Assembly: GCF_002798305.1 (NCBI RefSeq) | Contig: NZ_PCGR01000002.1 | Coordinates: forward strand, 792,034 to 856,033 | From: Chryseomicrobium excrementi | GTDB taxonomy: Bacteria; Bacillota; Bacilli; Bacillales_A; Planococcaceae | Direction of reading: 5' to 3' | Length of the DNA stretch: 64,000 nt | In this document: positions 1 through 12,515 of the stretch, piece by piece | Numbering within the stretch: the first letter of the stretch is position 1 | Layout: each line of letters begins with the position of its first letter | Made by a program: the position numbers and the translations under genes | The notes under the pieces: generated by a model | Databases searched by the model: none | What the model saw: the letters and a program-made list of their open reading frames with translations, nothing else | What the model was told of the DNA's origin: nothing

Positions 1-2
1 TC

Positions 3-593
3 GTCACAGTAGAATCCCTTGAAGGCCAAGATCCGAATAGCTATTCCGTAGAATTGATTCGAGAATGGGGGATCGGGAGTGCGGAAGAAAATAATGGACT
101 CGTCTTTCTTCTTGAGATGGACCCGAATAAAGCAGGTGACCGAGACGTCTACATCGGAGTAGGTCAAGGACTAGAAGGTCGTTTACCTGATGGGAAAATC
201 GGTCGTATCCTAGATGAATACACACTACCTTTCTTGCAATCAGGCGATGTAGCTGGTGCTGTGCAATCCACCTATGAAATGCTTTATCAAGAAGTTTCTG
301 CAGAGTATAATTACACTGGTGAACAAGTCGCACCGGCACGACCTTCTTCAAATGATGGAGGGATTTCACCACTTACCATTATCATGATCGTCATCATCTT
401 CTACGTCATCGTCACGATGTTTAGCAACAATGGAAGAGGTGGCGGCCCAAGAGGTCGTGGAGGACGAGGGGGTCCCTTCATCTTTGGTCCAGGCATGGGC
501 GGAGGACGCTCATCTGGAGGCGGAATGGGTGGAGGATTTGGTGGATTCGGTGGCGGTAGCTCAGGTGGGGGAGGTGCAGGACGCGGGTGGTAA
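3..593 (+). CDS. TPM-domain membrane protein, 5'-truncated by window edge
   Basis: The reading frame is open from the first bases, so the start lies outside the window. The visible part carries the end of a TPM domain (the YgcG/TPM_phosphatase fold), seen as a stretch beginning VYIGVGQGLEG and running to the LYQEV segment. One hydrophobic membrane helix (SPLTIIMIVIIFYVIVTMF) follows, and then a basic, extremely glycine-rich tail ending in GRGW. This order (external TPM domain, membrane anchor, Gly-rich tail) is usual for the family, whose exact biochemical role is not settled. The gene overlaps the next one by 7 bases, so the two are probably cotranscribed. Confidence 0.8.
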   Translation, partial: VTVESLEGQDPNSYSVELIREWGIGSAEENNGLVFLLEMDPNKAGDRDVYIGVGQGLEGRLPDGKIGRILDEYTLPFLQSGDVAGAVQSTYEMLYQEVSAEYNYTGEQVAPARPSSNDGGISPLTIIMIVIIFYVIVTMFSNNGRGGGPRGRGGRGGPFIFGPGMGGGRSSGGGMGGGFGGFGGGSSGGGGAGRGW

Positions 594-832
594 AGGAAGT
601 TCAATTTTATACACGTCAAGGATGTCCATTATGTGAAGAGGGGAAGCGTATGCTTGAACTCGTGGCAGAAGACATTCCACTTCACATCCAGGAAATCAAT
701 ATTGAATCTGATGAACAGATCCATGAAAAATATATGTTGATGATTCCCGTAATTGAATATGAGGGAAGTATCATTCAATATGGAAACATTGATTACGCTA
801 CACTTTACGAAGCATTAGAGGAGTCTCTCTGA
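587..832 (+). CDS. Glutaredoxin-family thiol-disulfide protein
   Basis: An 81-residue protein opening with a beta strand (VQFYTRQGC) and a CPLC redox motif, followed by helix EEGKRMLEL and a PVIEY segment that matches the cis-proline region of the thioredoxin fold. This is the size and layout of the short glutaredoxin-like proteins (DUF836/YruB type) of Bacillales. The start is GTG at 587, inside the end of the TPM gene, preceded by a purine-rich GGGGGAGG tract that can serve as ribosome site. Its substrate cannot be read from sequence. Confidence 0.8.
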   Translation: MVKEVQFYTRQGCPLCEEGKRMLELVAEDIPLHIQEINIESDEQIHEKYMLMIPVIEYEGSIIQYGNIDYATLYEALEESL

Positions 833-861
833 TGCTTTTTCTGCATTTCAAGAGTTTAGGA

Positions 862-890
862 TTGATTGTTTCGGGGTAATCTATTATTAT
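862..890 (+). promoter_or_regulatory. Promoter of cggR operon
   Basis: TTGATT (862-867) and TATTAT (885-890) are separated by exactly 17 bases, a good SigA-type promoter. Transcription would begin near 897, upstream of the CggR operator, the same order as in B. subtilis where CggR acts as a roadblock downstream of the start site. Confidence 0.7.
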
Positions 891-921
891 GAACGAGAAG
901 GAATTATTTTTTTTGCCCTAG

Positions 922-960
922 TGGGAACGAAAATTCTTCATAGGGACAAAAACGTTCCCA
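922..960 (+). promoter_or_regulatory. Putative CggR operator
   Basis: Two GGGA(A/C) half-sites start at 923 and 943, 20 bases apart, the spacing of the two direct repeats in the known B. subtilis CggR operator. The ends form a perfect 8-base inverted repeat, TGGGAACG (922-929) and CGTTCCCA (953-960). It lies between the predicted start site and cggR, so autoregulation and control of gapA are expected; binding itself is inferred. Confidence 0.65.
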
Positions 961-984
961 ATAGAAGTTGTCAGGAGGTGTCCT

Positions 985-2013
985 ATGGAAGTTCTACAGG
1001 CACAGCTAACTCTGATGCCGGAGTGGAAAGACATGCTTCAGCAACGCTATCACATCTTATACACCATCGCTTTATCTAAAGGAATTGGCCGACGGACACT
1101 CGCAGAGAATTTACAGCTCTCGGAACGAGAAGTCCGAAAAGAGTTCGATCAACTAAGAGGGCAGGGTTTGATTCACATTTCGCGCGATGGCGCAGAAATC
1201 ACAGAATCGGGTCACCTCGTATTGACGTCTCTCAAAGCACTGGTCGACGAGTGGTCAGGTAGACACGAAAAAGAACGCAAGCTGCAACAACGTTTTGGAA
1301 TTGCAGAAGTGCACATCGTTCCTGGGAACAGTGACGATTCGATTCAAAGTCAAACACTCCTTGCAGATGAAGCAGCCAGATGGATTGTGTCGCATTTAGA
1401 CTCTAGAATGATTACGGCAGTTACAGGTGGGACAACGATTGCGAAAATCGCTGATCAGTTACCACTTACAACCAAGTATCAAGAGCTTCAGTTTATTGCC
1501 GCTCGTGGCGGAATCGGGAAAGATGTTCAATTACAAGCCAACACCATCGCTGCCATGTTCGCAGAAAAGATGAATGGCTCGTATAAGACGCTCTATATCC
1601 CGGACAGACTAAGTGAATCCGCTTATGACGCTATGCAGCAAGAGCCTTTTGTTCGAGAGATGATGGATCTGTATGAACAGATGTCTATCCTCGTTCACGG
1701 AATCGGTGACGCAGCAGAAATGGCGAGGCGCCGCAGCTCAAGTTCAGAAGAACTCAAGCTGTTAAAGTCGCAACAAGCTGTCAGTGAAGCGTTCGGTTAT
1801 TATTTCAATGCCAAAGGCGAAGTCGTCCACCGCATCCGCACGATAGGAGTTCAACTCGAGCAACTCGAACAGACTCCATTTATTGTGGCAGTAGCTGGTG
1901 GCGCTCAAAAAGCACAAGCACTTGATTCCTATTTTCAACAGGCACCTAAACAGACTGTATTGATTACAGACGAAGGGGCAGCCGATCATCTTATAAATTC
2001 TACAACTTATTAG
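985..2013 (+). CDS. cggR: Central glycolytic genes regulator CggR
   Basis: A 342-residue SorC/DeoR-type transcription factor. The N-terminus (about residues 18-75) is a winged helix-turn-helix domain with the segment GIGRRTLAENLQLSEREVRK. The rest is a sugar-phosphate-binding domain with VTGGTTIAKIA and the C-terminal VAVAGGAQKAQA segments. In B. subtilis the homologue represses the gapA operon and is released by fructose-1,6-bisphosphate. The start ATG sits 7 bases after CAGGAGG. It lies 12 bases upstream of gapA, and the operator upstream supports autoregulation. Length matches the family (about 340 residues). Confidence 0.95.
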   Translation: MEVLQAQLTLMPEWKDMLQQRYHILYTIALSKGIGRRTLAENLQLSEREVRKEFDQLRGQGLIHISRDGAEITESGHLVLTSLKALVDEWSGRHEKERKLQQRFGIAEVHIVPGNSDDSIQSQTLLADEAARWIVSHLDSRMITAVTGGTTIAKIADQLPLTTKYQELQFIAARGGIGKDVQLQANTIAAMFAEKMNGSYKTLYIPDRLSESAYDAMQQEPFVREMMDLYEQMSILVHGIGDAAEMARRRSSSSEELKLLKSQQAVSEAFGYYFNAKGEVVHRIRTIGVQLEQLEQTPFIVAVAGGAQKAQALDSYFQQAPKQTVLITDEGAADHLINSTTY

Positions 2014-2025
2014 GAGGAAATTAGT

Positions 2026-3033
2026 ATGACAATCAAATTAGCAATCAACGGTTTTGGACGTATTGGACGAAAAGTATTCCGCGAGGCACTAACAAACGAT
2101 CAAGTAGAAGTAGTAGCAGTTAACGATTTAACAAATGCTGCAATGCTAGCTCACTTATTAAAATTCGATACAGTACACGGAACATTAAATGCAGAAGTAA
2201 CTGCTGAAGAAGATGGATTCGTAGTAGACGGTCGTAAAATCAAAGTATACGCAGAAAAAGATCCTTCAGCTCTTCCATGGGGCGAGCTTGGTGTAGATAT
2301 CGTTATCGAATCTACAGGTATCTTCCGTTCACCTGAAAAAGCACAAGCTCACATCGATGCTGGCGCTAAAAAAGTTATCGTTTCTGCTCCTGGTGAAGGC
2401 GGAATGCCAACATACGTAATGGGTGTTAACCACGAAGAGTATGATGCAGCTAACGAAAACATCGTATCAAATGCTTCATGTACAACAAACTGTCTATCAC
2501 CTGTAGCGAAAGTATTGAACGACAAGTTCGGTATCAAACGCGGTATGATGACAACAATTCACTCGTACACAAATGACCAACGCATTCTTGACTTGCCACA
2601 CAGCGACTACCGTCGTGCACGTGCAGCAGCTGAGAACATGATTCCAACATCAACTGGTGCAGCTGCAGCAGTAGGTAAAGTACTTCCAATGCTAAAAGGT
2701 AAAATCGACGGCATGGCAGTTCGTGTTCCAACTCCAAACGTGTCACTAGTTGACTTTGTTGCAGAACTCGACAAAAACGTAACAATCGAAGAAGTCAATG
2801 CAGCTCTTAAAGAAGCAGCAGCTGGCGACTTGAAAGGTATCCTTGAGTACCAAGAGCTTGAGTTAGTTTCTACTGACTACAACGGAAACACGCACTCTTC
2901 AATCGTAGATGCGGCTTCCACAATGGCTATCGGAGACAACTTGGTGAAAGTTCTTTCTTGGTACGATAACGAGTCAGGATACTCTGCACGTTGTATCGAC
3001 CTAGCTGTATACATGGCTTCAAAAGGTCTTTAA
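2026..3033 (+). CDS. gapA: Glyceraldehyde-3-phosphate dehydrogenase, glycolytic
   Basis: A 335-residue GAPDH that oxidises glyceraldehyde-3-phosphate to 1,3-bisphosphoglycerate with NAD and phosphate in the cytoplasm. The Rossmann motif INGFGRIGR is at residues 6-14, the catalytic SNASCTTNCL places the active cysteine at residue 152, and the catalytic-domain segment WYDNESGYSAR is near the C-terminus. The acidic residue after the second strand (VNDLTN) fits NAD preference. It follows cggR in the order of B. subtilis gapA, the catabolic enzyme, and has a strong TTAGGAGG ribosome site. Confidence 0.98.
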   Translation: MTIKLAINGFGRIGRKVFREALTNDQVEVVAVNDLTNAAMLAHLLKFDTVHGTLNAEVTAEEDGFVVDGRKIKVYAEKDPSALPWGELGVDIVIESTGIFRSPEKAQAHIDAGAKKVIVSAPGEGGMPTYVMGVNHEEYDAANENIVSNASCTTNCLSPVAKVLNDKFGIKRGMMTTIHSYTNDQRILDLPHSDYRRARAAAENMIPTSTGAAAAVGKVLPMLKGKIDGMAVRVPTPNVSLVDFVAELDKNVTIEEVNAALKEAAAGDLKGILEYQELELVSTDYNGNTHSSIVDAASTMAIGDNLVKVLSWYDNESGYSARCIDLAVYMASKGL

Positions 3034-3086
3034 TATCCCGTGCATCGATGCACATGAACCTCTATAATAAGAGCAGAGGGTAAACA

Positions 3087-3117
3087 AGAGTAAGGGCTAC
3101 CCTTACTCTTTTTATTT
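3087..3117 (+). terminator. Intrinsic terminator between gapA and pgk
   Basis: A perfect 10-bp stem AGAGTAAGGG (3087-3096) with CCCTTACTCT (3100-3109), a 3-base loop and the tail TTTTATTT. It should end much of the cggR-gapA transcript and leave pgk onward to read-through or a separate promoter. Confidence 0.8.
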
Positions 3118-3157
3118 GCCCACATTAAAAAGTGACCATATCCTGGGAGGTTTTTAC

Positions 3158-4345
3158 ATGCTAGCAAAGAAGACAATGAAAGACGTAGAACTGAATGGAA
3201 AGCGCGTATTTTGTCGCGTCGACTTCAACGTGCCAATGAAAGACGGAAAGATCACAGATGACACACGTATTCGTGCAGCACTACCAACAATCAAGCACTT
3301 GATCGAACAAGGAGCTAAAGTCATTTTAGCAAGTCACCTTGGCCGTCCAAAAGGCGAAGTGAATGAAGACCTGCGCTTAACGGCTGCAGGAGAGCGTCTA
3401 AGTGAGCTGTTGAACCAACCGGTAACTAAATTAGATGAATCTGTAGGAGCAGACGTAGAAGCGAAGATTTCCGAGATGCAATACGGAGATGTCGTCCTTC
3501 TAGAAAACGTTCGCTTCCATGCAGGGGAAGAAAAAAATGATCCAGAACTTGCGGAGCAATTTGCAAAGCTTGCGGACGTCTTCGTCAACGACGCATTCGG
3601 TGCTGCGCACCGTGCGCATGCGACAACTGCAGGAATCGCAAAGCATCTTCCAGCTGTATCTGGACTCTTGCTTGAAAAAGAATTAGATGTATTAGGAAAA
3701 GCTCTATCCGAGCCGGACCGTCCGTTCACAGCCATCATTGGCGGAGCGAAAGTAAAAGACAAAATTGGTGTTATCGAAAACTTACTTGAAAAAGTAGACC
3801 ACTTGATCATCGGTGGAGGTCTTTCATACACGTTCTTGAAAGCTCAAGGCCATGAGATCGGAACGTCTCTTTTAGAAGAAGACAAGATCGAACTTGCGAA
3901 GTCGTTCATCGACAAAGCAAAAGAAAAAGGCGTCAAGCTGCACTTGCCACAAGACGCTGTGATTGCAAAAGAATTTTCAGCAGACACGGAAACACAAGTC
4001 GTTTCTTCGGATGCGATTCCGTCTGACTGGATGGGCTTAGACATCGGTCCGAAAACGGCAGAACACTATGCGTCTATCATCAAAGACAGCAAGTTGATTA
4101 TCTGGAACGGCCCAATGGGTGTGTTCGAGATGGAGCCGTACTCTAAAGGTACGCGTGCAGTCGCAGATGCAATGGCAGCTACAGAAGGCTACACAGTCAT
4201 CGGTGGTGGCGATTCAGCAGCAGCAGTAGAGTTGTTCGACGTAGCTGACAAGATGGATCACATCTCGACTGGTGGCGGTGCGTCACTTGAGTTCATGGAA
4301 GGCAAAGAACTTCCTGGCGTATCCGCACTTCACGATAAAGAATAG
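3158..4345 (+). CDS. pgk: Phosphoglycerate kinase
   Basis: A 395-residue kinase transferring phosphate from 1,3-bisphosphoglycerate to ADP. It shows the family signature [11 protein letters not shown] near the start, the substrate-binding segments SHLGRPKGE and [15 protein letters not shown], and the nucleotide-side glycine-rich [10 protein letters not shown] and [11 protein letters not shown] choose ATG 3158 because it is 7 bases after GGGAGG and aligns with known Pgk starts; the frame stays open to 3116 but that stretch overlaps the gapA terminator. tpiA follows after 12 bases. Confidence 0.97.
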   Translation: MLAKKTMKDVELNGKRVFCRVDFNVPMKDGKITDDTRIRAALPTIKHLIEQGAKVILASHLGRPKGEVNEDLRLTAAGERLSELLNQPVTKLDESVGADVEAKISEMQYGDVVLLENVRFHAGEEKNDPELAEQFAKLADVFVNDAFGAAHRAHATTAGIAKHLPAVSGLLLEKELDVLGKALSEPDRPFTAIIGGAKVKDKIGVIENLLEKVDHLIIGGGLSYTFLKAQGHEIGTSLLEEDKIELAKSFIDKAKEKGVKLHLPQDAVIAKEFSADTETQVVSSDAIPSDWMGLDIGPKTAEHYASIIKDSKLIIWNGPMGVFEMEPYSKGTRAVADAMAATEGYTVIGGGDSAAAVELFDVADKMDHISTGGGASLEFMEGKELPGVSALHDKE

Positions 4346-4357
4346 GAGGCACTCACT

Positions 4358-5112
4358 ATGCGTAAACCCGTTATTGCAGGAAACTGGAAAATGTTTAAAA
4401 CCGTTGGAGAAGCGAACTCGTTTTGGGAAGCGGTAAGTGGAGCGACAGTTGACACAGAGAAAGTAGAAGCGGTCATCTGTGCACCTTACTTGCAACTCCC
4501 ATCACTTGTTCAATCGGCTTCAGGCTCCGCGTTTCATATCGGAGCACAAAACATGCACGAGGAACAAGAAGGCGCGTTCACTGGCGAAATCAGTGGCGCG
4601 ATGTTGAAAGACCTTGGTGTCACTCACGTCATCATCGGTCACTCAGAGCGTCGTCAGTATTTCAACGAAACGGATGACTCTGTCAATGCGAAAACGAAGG
4701 CAGCACTAGAGCAGGGACTGACTCCTATCGTCTGTGTAGGTGAAAGCTTAGAACAGCGTGAAGCTGGTGACACAGAGACTATCGTGTCGAATCAAGTAGC
4801 TGCAGCGTTCGAAGGTCTAACGGAAGAACAAGTAGAAAAAACTATCGTTGCGTACGAGCCAATCTGGGCAATTGGGACAGGCAAGACAGCTACAGCGGAC
4901 GATGCCAACCAAGTATGCCAAGCAATCCGTGAAACACTTCTTGACCTTCACGGGGAAGAAGCGGCAAACGCAACACGCATCCTTTACGGAGGTAGCGTGA
5001 AGCCTGCAAACATCGACGAACTTCTAACGAAAGAAGATATCGACGGAGCTCTAGTAGGTGGCGCAAGTCTTGAAGCAGAGTCGTATCTGCAACTTGTGGA
5101 GGCGGCTCAGAA

Positions 5113-5116
<4 letters not shown>
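4358..5116 (+). CDS. tpiA: Triosephosphate isomerase
   Basis: A 252-residue TIM barrel interconverting dihydroxyacetone phosphate and glyceraldehyde-3-phosphate. It shows the N-terminal GNWKMFK with the substrate-binding lysine, the catalytic histidine in IIGHSERR, the catalytic glutamate in [14 protein letters not shown] (also the flexible loop), and the phosphate-binding YGGSVKP and GALVGGASL. Length is normal. Its stop overlaps the gpmI start in an ATGA arrangement, which points to translational coupling. Confidence 0.98.
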
Positions 5117-7946
<2,830 letters not shown>

Positions 7947-7957
7947 TACAGGTCAGC

Positions 7958-7986
7958 TTGTCACTACCTGAGAAGTCTGATAAAAT
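7958..7986 (+). promoter_or_regulatory. Promoter of secG
   Basis: TTGTCA (7958-7963) and TAAAAT (7981-7986) have a 17-base spacer. It sits in the eno-secG gap about 40 bases before the secG start, so secG can be transcribed apart from the glycolytic operon. Confidence 0.65.
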
Positions 7987-8025
7987 TAACTCTGTTGTCT
8001 ATGTTCTGATCAGGAGGTGGAGTGA

Positions 8026-8253
8026 ATGCACGCGTTTCTATTGACATTACTTGTCATCGTATCGCTAGCATTAATCGTAGTTGTGTTATTGCAATCAGGG
8101 AAAAGTGCCGGGTTATCTGGAGCCATCTCTGGTGGAGCAGAGCAACTGTTTGGTAAACAAAAAGCACGTGGAATGGAACTGGTTCTACACCGTGCCACAA
8201 TCGTACTTTCTGTACTATTCTTTGTTCTCACAATTGCTGTTATGAAACTATAA
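8026..8253 (+). CDS. secG: Preprotein translocase subunit SecG
   Basis: A 75-residue membrane protein with two hydrophobic helices ([20 protein letters not shown] and [16 protein letters not shown]) around the conserved loop [21 protein letters not shown]. This is the usual shape of SecG, which assists SecYEG during protein export. CAGGAGG lies 8 bases before ATG 8026. It is followed by its own terminator, and its position before the esterase and rnr matches B. subtilis. Confidence 0.95.
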   Translation: MHAFLLTLLVIVSLALIVVVLLQSGKSAGLSGAISGGAEQLFGKQKARGMELVLHRATIVLSVLFFVLTIAVMKL

Positions 8254-8265
8254 ATGTACTTTAAT

Positions 8266-8302
8266 CGCCTGACCGCATGTTATGTGGTTGGGCGTTTTTT
8301 TC
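8266..8302 (+). terminator. Terminator after secG
   Basis: CGCCTGACC (8266-8274) pairs with GGTTGGGCG (8286-8294) through two G-U pairs, the loop contains a further CAT/ATG pairing, and eight T follow. Confidence 0.75.
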
Positions 8303-8330
8303 AAGTTTGAACTAAAGTGGAGGGAAGCTT

Positions 8331-9077
8331 ATGCGAATTTCTACACCCAAGCCGTTTTTCTTTGAAGCGGGAAAACGCGCTGTATTGTTGCTTCACGGAT
8401 TTACAGGCAACTCGTCCGATGTCCGAATGCTCGGCCGCTTTCTAGAAAAGAACGGCTACACATCGATTGCGCCACACTATAAAGGTCATGGCGTTCCTCC
8501 TGAGGAACTGATTGCGACGGGCCCAGAAGATTGGTGGCAAGATGTAGTCGGAGCGTATCAAGAACTGAAAGACAAAGGCTATGAGGAGATCGCTGTCGCA
8601 GGATTGTCGCTAGGTGGCGTATTTTCTTTGAAAGTTGCGTCTGAGATGCCAGTCAAAGGCGTTGTCACGATGTGTGCACCGATGACGATGAAGACGACGG
8701 AGCTGATGTTTGAAGGAGTTCTTGGCTACGCTCGCGAATATAAAAAGTATGAAGGCAAGTCACAAGAAGTCATCGATGCCGAAGTCGAAGCGATTAGACA
8801 AACGCCGATGCAGACGCTGCCAGAGCTGCAACAGCTGATTCAAGACGTGCGAGGAATCGTCGACCACGTTTACGCGCCGTTATTTGTTGTTCAAGGTCGT
8901 CTAGATGATGTTATCGACACAAACTCAGCCAACATCATCCATGAAACAGCGGAGTCGACAGACAAGCAAATCAAATGGTATGAAAAGTCAGGACACGTCA
9001 TCACGCTGGACCAAGAAAAGGAACAGCTGCACGAAGACATCTTGGCATTTTTAAATAAATTGGATTGGAGCGAGTAA
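8331..9077 (+). CDS. Carboxylesterase, Est30-like alpha/beta hydrolase
   Basis: A 248-residue alpha/beta hydrolase. The oxyanion-hole motif [11 protein letters not shown] is near residue 22, the nucleophile elbow AGLSLGG places the serine near residue 93, the acid lies in [11 protein letters not shown] and the histidine in KSGHVITLD. Length and motifs match the B. subtilis YvaK / Geobacillus Est30 family, which hydrolyses short-chain esters; the natural substrate is unknown. The gene keeps the conserved place between secG and rnr. GGAGGGAAGC precedes the start. Confidence 0.92.
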   Translation: MRISTPKPFFFEAGKRAVLLLHGFTGNSSDVRMLGRFLEKNGYTSIAPHYKGHGVPPEELIATGPEDWWQDVVGAYQELKDKGYEEIAVAGLSLGGVFSLKVASEMPVKGVVTMCAPMTMKTTELMFEGVLGYAREYKKYEGKSQEVIDAEVEAIRQTPMQTLPELQQLIQDVRGIVDHVYAPLFVVQGRLDDVIDTNSANIIHETAESTDKQIKWYEKSGHVITLDQEKEQLHEDILAFLNKLDWSE

Positions 9078-9120
9078 TGCCGCTCCTTTTAGGAAATAGT
9101 AAGACAAGGGAGGGATCGAG

Positions 9121-11448
9121 ATGGAACTAGAACAATTGGAAACCATATTGCTTGAGTTGATGCGACAAGACGACTACAAGCCGATGACTACTAAAGAATT
9201 AGAAGCGCATCTTCAAATAGACGATGCTGACGATTTCAAAGAATTCGTCAAAACGCTCGTGCGTCTCGAAGAAAACGGCAAAATCGTGCGTTCACGTTCA
9301 AACCGCTACGGTGTGCCAGAACGCATGAACTTGATTGCTGGGAAATTCATCGGGCATGCTCGTGGATTCGGATTCGTAGCTCCAGAAGAAGAAGGCATGG
9401 ATGATATTTTCATCCCACCTACTGAAATCAATGGAGCATTCAACGGGGACATGGTCCTTGTGCGCGTGTCCTCATCTTCATCCGGAGACCGCCGCGAAGG
9501 CTCAATCATCAAAATCACAAAACGTGGACTCGACCGCATCGTCGGAACGTTCCAAGACAACAAAGGCTTCGGTTTCGTCATTCCAGATGACAAGAAGCTG
9601 CCAATGGATATCTTTGTGGCTAAAGGCGACACATTAGGCGCTGCTGAAGGGCACAAGGTTATCGTTGAAATCACTGACTGGCCATCTGGACGCAACTCGG
9701 CTGCCGGAAAGATTTCGCAAATCCTTGGGCATAAAAATGACCCGGGTGTCGATATTCTTTCTATCATCCACAAACACGGGATTCCGACAGAATTCCCTGA
9801 AGACGTCCTCGAGCAAGCAGAAGCTACTGGAGATACAGTAGACCCTGCAGACCTTGAAGGACGCCGCGACTTGCGCGAAGAAGTCATCGTTACAATCGAT
9901 GGCGCGGATGCAAAAGACTTGGACGATGCCGTAGCCGTCAAGAAACTCGACAATGGCAACTACGAGCTTTCTGTTCACATTGCAGACGTCAGCCATTACG
10001 TGACAGAACATTCTCCTATCGACTTAGAAGCACTTGAGCGTGGAACGAGTGTGTACCTAGCTGATCGCGTGATTCCGATGTTGCCTCACCGTCTCTCTAA
10101 CGGGATATGTTCGTTGAACCCGCAAGTAGACCGTTTGACATTATCTTGTGTGATGGAAATCGACGCACAAGGACAAGTTGTAAATCACGAAATCTTTGAA
10201 AGTGTCATCAATACAGCGGAACGCATGACGTACCGTGATGTCTACTTAATTTTAGAAGAAAACGATCAGGAACTGCGCACTCGTTATGAGCCGCTTGTCC
10301 CGATGTTTGAACTAATGGCAGAGCTAGCTGCTGTATTACGAAACAAACGCGAACAGCGCGGAGCGATCGACTTCGACTTCCCAGAAGCGAAGATTCTAGT
10401 GAATGAAGACGGCTGGCCAACAGAAATCGTCAATCGTGACCGTACGGTAGCTGAAAAGCTGATCGAAGAATTCATGCTCGCTGCGAACGAAACGGTCGCT
10501 CAGCACTTCAAATGGATGGACGTCCCGTTCATGTACCGAATTCACGAAGATCCAAAACCTGAGAAGCTGCAACGTTTCTTCGAGTTCTTGACGTCATTCG
10601 GACTGGTTGTCAAAGGCTCAAGCAATGATATTCATCCAAAAGCACTTCAAGAAATCATCGAGTCAATTGAAGGTTTACCAGAAGAGCCAGTCATCTCGAC
10701 AATGCTCCTTCGCTCGTTACAGCAAGCGAAGTACGATCCAGAATGCTTAGGTCACTTTGGTCTGTCGACTGAATACTACACGCATTTCACATCACCAATC
10801 CGTCGTTACCCAGATCTAATCGTGCACCGTCTGATTCGCACGTATTTAATTAAAGGCGACCTTTCGGAATCGACAATCCGTCACTGGCAAGCCAACCTTG
10901 GAGACATCGCAGAACATGCTTCTAAGATGGAACGCCGTGCAGTGGACGCAGAACGTGATGTGGAAGCACTGAAGAAAGCGCAGTTTATGGTCGATAAAAT
11001 CGGGGAAGAGTTTGAAGGAATTGTTAGCTCTGTCACGAACTTCGGTATCTTTGTAGAGCTTCCAAACACCATCGAAGGCTTGATCCACGTGACGAACCTG
11101 TCAGATGACTACTATAACTTCGACGAGCGTCAGATGATGATGCGCGGAGAACGCACAGGACGCGAGTTCCGTCTTGGAGATGAAGTGAAAGTCAAAGTCA
11201 CGAATGTCACGGTAGAAGAGTCGTCCATCGACTTTGAAATCGTCGGCATGGTAAAAGCAGCAGGACGTGAGCGTCGTCAAACACCAAAAGTCATCATTGC
11301 GAGCCGTTCGGCGAAGCAGCCTGACCGCGGTGGCAAACGCGGCGACAAGGACACAAAAGGCAAACCGAAAGCAAAAGGCAAGCCATCTCAAAAGAAACGC
11401 TTCTTTGAAGATGTAGCCAAAAAGAAGAAAAAGAAACGAAAAAAATAG
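9121..11448 (+). CDS. rnr: Ribonuclease R
   Basis: A 775-residue 3'-5' exoribonuclease of the RNB family. Order: an N-terminal winged-helix domain, two cold-shock domains (around [17 protein letters not shown] and [15 protein letters not shown]), the catalytic RNB domain with [14 protein letters not shown] and HIADVSHYV carrying Mg ligands, then an S1 domain ([20 protein letters not shown]) and a very basic lysine-rich tail. RNase R degrades structured RNA and works with tmRNA-SmpB on nonstop messages, which agrees with the neighbours smpB and ssrA. Confidence 0.97.
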   Translation: MELEQLETILLELMRQDDYKPMTTKELEAHLQIDDADDFKEFVKTLVRLEENGKIVRSRSNRYGVPERMNLIAGKFIGHARGFGFVAPEEEGMDDIFIPPTEINGAFNGDMVLVRVSSSSSGDRREGSIIKITKRGLDRIVGTFQDNKGFGFVIPDDKKLPMDIFVAKGDTLGAAEGHKVIVEITDWPSGRNSAAGKISQILGHKNDPGVDILSIIHKHGIPTEFPEDVLEQAEATGDTVDPADLEGRRDLREEVIVTIDGADAKDLDDAVAVKKLDNGNYELSVHIADVSHYVTEHSPIDLEALERGTSVYLADRVIPMLPHRLSNGICSLNPQVDRLTLSCVMEIDAQGQVVNHEIFESVINTAERMTYRDVYLILEENDQELRTRYEPLVPMFELMAELAAVLRNKREQRGAIDFDFPEAKILVNEDGWPTEIVNRDRTVAEKLIEEFMLAANETVAQHFKWMDVPFMYRIHEDPKPEKLQRFFEFLTSFGLVVKGSSNDIHPKALQEIIESIEGLPEEPVISTMLLRSLQQAKYDPECLGHFGLSTEYYTHFTSPIRRYPDLIVHRLIRTYLIKGDLSESTIRHWQANLGDIAEHASKMERRAVDAERDVEALKKAQFMVDKIGEEFEGIVSSVTNFGIFVELPNTIEGLIHVTNLSDDYYNFDERQMMMRGERTGREFRLGDEVKVKVTNVTVEESSIDFEIVGMVKAAGRERRQTPKVIIASRSAKQPDRGGKRGDKDTKGKPKAKGKPSQKKRFFEDVAKKKKKKRKK

Positions 11449-11484
11449 GGAGGCTCGTGCTTCCCTCTACTGTAGGTGAGTTCA

Positions 11485-11952
11485 ATGGCAAAAAAACACG
11501 ATGACAAGGTACTCGCACAAAACAAAAAAGCCTCTCACGATTATTTCATCGAAGATACGATGGAAGCTGGTATCGTCTTGCAAGGGACTGAAATCAAATC
11601 CATTCGGAACGGCCGTGTGCAATTAAAAGATTCATTCGTTCGCATTCGCAACAACGAAGCGTGGATCTCCAACATGCATATCAGCCCGTACGAGCAAGGA
11701 AACCGGTTCAATCACGATCCGTTACGTGTCCGCAAATTGTTGTTACACAAGAAGCAGATTAATGAATTGATCGGCAAGACGAAGCGAGACGGTTATACGA
11801 TTGTGCCTCTTAAAATGTATGTCAAAAATGGCTATGCGAAACTATTGATTGGTTTAGGGAAAGGAAAGAAAGACTACGACAAGCGCAGCGACATGAAGAA
11901 AAAAGAAGCAAAGCGTGAAATCGAACGTGCTTTCAAAGCCCGCAATCAGTAA
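11485..11952 (+). CDS. smpB: tmRNA-binding protein SmpB
   Basis: A 155-residue SmpB that brings tmRNA to stalled ribosomes. It shows the core segments [38 protein letters not shown] and LLLHKKQIN, followed by the basic tail [22 protein letters not shown] that enters the mRNA channel. I choose ATG 11485, which has TAGGTGAG just upstream; a GTG three codons earlier lies inside that ribosome site. The ssrA promoter follows at once. Confidence 0.96.
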   Translation: MAKKHDDKVLAQNKKASHDYFIEDTMEAGIVLQGTEIKSIRNGRVQLKDSFVRIRNNEAWISNMHISPYEQGNRFNHDPLRVRKLLLHKKQINELIGKTKRDGYTIVPLKMYVKNGYAKLLIGLGKGKKDYDKRSDMKKKEAKREIERAFKARNQ

Positions 11953-11957
11953 ATCAG

Positions 11958-11986
11958 TTGAAGTTTGACCTTCTCTGATGTATAAT
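11958..11986 (+). promoter_or_regulatory. Promoter of ssrA
   Basis: TTGAAG (11958-11963) and a perfect TATAAT (11981-11986) with a 17-base spacer. The expected start near 11993 leaves a leader of about 29 bases to be removed from the 5' end of tmRNA. Confidence 0.75.
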
Positions 11987-12021
11987 AACTCTAGAACAAC
12001 CAAGTTCACTTTTTCCATATC

Positions 12022-12373
12022 GGGGACGTTATGGATTCGACAGGAATGGTTCAAGCTTGGGTGGCGCGTCAGAGGCTCGGCTCTGTAAAAACGGAACCTA
12101 TAATAACAGGCAAAACAAACAACAACTTAGCATTCGCTGCTTAATAGCGTGAATCTGCTCTATGTATCCATCGCCCATGTGGCTATGTAGAGCTCACTCT
12201 CAGTGGGATACGGTAGCTGGTGCAGTCTGAGTCAGCTACAAGAGATTTCCAGACTAGTCCATCGGACGCCTGCTTATCGGCAGAAGATCGGATGAATCTT
12301 AATAGGTAAGCTACACGCGTAGAAGCTCAAGTGTTGGAGTTTCTGGACGCGGGTTCAAATCCCGCCGTCTCCA
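12022..12373 (+). ncRNA. ssrA: Transfer-messenger RNA (tmRNA)
   Basis: The 5' end GGGGACGTTATGGATTCGAC and the 3' end GGGTTCAAATCCCGCCGTCTCCA form the alanyl tRNA-like domain; GGGGAC pairs with GTCTCC to make the acceptor stem. The terminal CCA is not fully encoded, since the sequence reads CCATTT. The tag frame runs from GGC at 12109 to TAA at 12142-12144, followed directly by TAG, and encodes GKTNNNLAFAA, so the tag is AGKTNNNLAFAA with the usual protease-recognised LAFAA-type end. It lies next to smpB. Confidence 0.97.
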
Positions 12374-12434
12374 TTTTTCAGCAGTCCGGTGGGGCTGTGA
12401 TGAATGGTTTATAACCGGAAGTTCTACTTCCAAG

Positions 12435-12474
12435 AAAGCCTCTTAATCTCATTGAGATTGGGAGGCTTTTTCTT
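12435..12474 (+). terminator. Terminator after ssrA
   Basis: AAAGCCTC and GAGGCTTTTT enclose AATCTCA / TGAGATT (12438-12466), giving a long stem with two central G-U pairs and a T run. Confidence 0.8.
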
Positions 12475-12515
12475 TATGGCTTAAAAACTCCTCCTAGAGG
12501 AAAGACCCTGGGTGA

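Noticed and set aside
401-619. Proline-rich minus-strand frame
   Set aside because: It is the mirror of the glycine-rich tail of the TPM protein, where low-complexity GGN codons keep the other strand open.
3334-3831. Long minus-strand frame inside pgk, and similar ones in rnr and sufC
   Set aside because: They are fully antisense to strongly recognised enzymes, with no ribosome site and no recognisable domain.
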